The translations under genes were made by a program, and so were the position numbers. The notes below the pieces were generated by a model. The model ran no database searches, was not told where the DNA came from, and was given only the letters and a program-made list of their open reading frames with translations. A DNA stretch of 5,097 nucleotides, taken from positions 1-5,097 of the forward strand of contig CATLBU010000051.1 in the NCBI GenBank assembly GCA_949879835.1. Direction: 5' to 3'. Below are positions 4,464-5,097 of this stretch, in pieces. The DNA is from an uncultured Bacilli bacterium (GTDB taxonomy: Bacteria > Bacillota_I > Bacilli_A > RF39 > UBA660). The stretch's first letter is position 1. The number at the start of each line of letters is the position of its first letter.

Positions 4464-5097
4464 TTACTTCCCTTCTTCATCTTTCACAAATATTCTTCTT
4501 ACCTCACCATTTATTCTTTTTTGTTTAATGTCATATCCAAAATATTTCTTAACTTGTTTTGAAAACTCACCATTTGATAATGATTGAAAGCCATTTTCAG
4601 AACAGAATAGTGTATATTTTCTATAAACATCATTCGTTGGTTCATTTTCAACTTGTGTTTCACGATCTTCACAATCCTTAAAGAAAGTAAGTATTGGATT
4701 GTTGCTTTCTTCATATTCTTTTAATTCTGCTTTAACTTTATCTGAAGTAGTAAATTCTTTATTTTGTAGAACTTTTTTTAATCCTTCAACACCTAATTTA
4801 ATTAAATATTCCATACTTTCTTGTGACTTTAAAGAATGTGTTATATAAGGTTTAAAACTATCACCTAATGATTCTTTTGTAAATTTAGCATTAAATGGAA
4901 CAATGACTAATCTTCTTAAAATAGCAGTTGAATCTCTACCCTTTCCCATTCTAGGAATGTTATTTGCACTAAAAATTAGTTTTACATAAGGATTAAATTC
5001 AAATTTTGGTTGTCCTTTTTGTTCAGCATCTATTGTTTCACCTGTTACTATCTTTTTAAATTCACTAACATCTGTAATAAATTCTTCTGATATATCA
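4464..5097 (-). CDS. D5/P4-family primase-helicase (superfamily 3 helicase), C-terminal part, 5' end outside window
   Basis: The frame is open from the window edge and gives 210 residues before a TAA stop. An ATG at 4949 lies in the middle of the helicase domain and is not the true start. Visible signatures are the SF3 motif C / sensor region KLIFSANNIPRM (residues about 39-50 of the visible part) and the arginine-finger segment LRRLVIVPFN (about 60-69), preceded by the family's FKKIVTGETIDAEQKGQ stretch. Walker A and B would lie upstream, off the window. The last ~95 residues (from about NPILTFFKDC) look like the winged-helix C-terminal domain usual in phage/plasmid P4-type primases. In this family the hexameric ATPase unwinds DNA at the phage origin, often fused to an N-terminal primase that cannot be seen here. 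The gene ends two bases before the next start, and its last codons supply that gene's AAGGGAAG ribosome binding site. Family assignment is secure; the presence of a primase domain is not testable here. Confidence 0.93.
   Translation of the reverse strand, partial: DISEEFITDVSEFKKIVTGETIDAEQKGQPKFEFNPYVKLIFSANNIPRMGKGRDSTAILRRLVIVPFNAKFTKESLGDSFKPYITHSLKSQESMEYLIKLGVEGLKKVLQNKEFTTSDKVKAELKEYEESNNPILTFFKDCEDRETQVENEPTNDVYRKYTLFCSENGFQSLSNGEFSKQVKKYFGYDIKQKRINGEVRRIFVKDEEGK

Noticed and set aside
4511..4714. Minus-strand frame of 67 residues within the helicase gene.
   Set aside because: It lies wholly inside the well-supported helicase C-terminal domain in another frame and shows no motif or binding site of its own.
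1..5097. TGA read as tryptophan (Mycoplasma-type code), considered because of the high A+T content.
   Set aside because: TGA stops at 465, 1260, 2069 and 2488 coincide with overlaps or immediate starts of the next gene, and tryptophan is written TGG at conserved places such as WECACG.
1..5097. tRNA genes, CRISPR array, insertion sequence, attachment site, terminator hairpin or promoter.
   Set aside because: Coding sequence is nearly continuous on one strand; by eye no cloverleaf, spaced repeats, terminal inverted repeats or GC-rich hairpin followed by T-run was found, and the TA-rich background makes -10-like boxes meaningless.

Overview
The window is an AT-rich stretch (by eye roughly a quarter to 30% G+C) in which every supported gene lies on the minus strand. 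Genes are packed head to tail, with ATGA-type overlaps or gaps of a few bases, and many are preceded by recognisable AGGAGG-like ribosome binding sites. Very small unknown genes, a D5/P4-type replicative helicase and two stand-alone DNA methyltransferases together point to the early (replication and DNA-modification) region of a phage or prophage of a low-GC Gram-positive host (Bacillota or relatives, possibly a gut lineage). The host is an inference; no gene names it. Stops include TGA as well as TAA, and the TGA stops sit exactly where the next gene begins, so ordinary bacterial decoding fits.

Layout in transcription order (from high to low coordinates). (1) 5097-4464: C-terminal part of a superfamily 3 helicase / D5-like primase-helicase, running off the window. 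(2) 4461-3864: a phage-type DNA N6-adenine methyltransferase that is split by one extra base in a run of nine G (minus strand) at 4285-4293, inside its SAM-binding motif. (3) 3850-2585: an intact C5-cytosine DNA methyltransferase with an unusual C-terminal tail and a possible internal start. (4) 2583-2488: a 31-residue ORF, one base after the preceding stop. (5) 2472-1489: a one-pass membrane protein, a zinc-ribbon protein and a coiled-coil protein, tightly coupled. (6) 1508-465: four small phage-type proteins, one with a zinc-binding Cys/His set. (7) 468-4: a small protein with an HExxH metallopeptidase signature. A GAGGT at the left edge suggests that the operon continues beyond the window.

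Together the genes look like one polycistronic early operon: helicase for genome replication, then adenine and cytosine methyltransferases that probably modify the phage DNA against host restriction (no restriction endonuclease gene is visible), then small accessory or host-takeover proteins of unknown role. The most notable feature is the G9 tract that switches the adenine methyltransferase out of frame. It could be a phase-variation switch, a slippage site or a sequencing/assembly error. No tRNA, rRNA, CRISPR array, insertion sequence, promoter or terminator could be supported, and no gene-free stretch exceeds about 20 bases.
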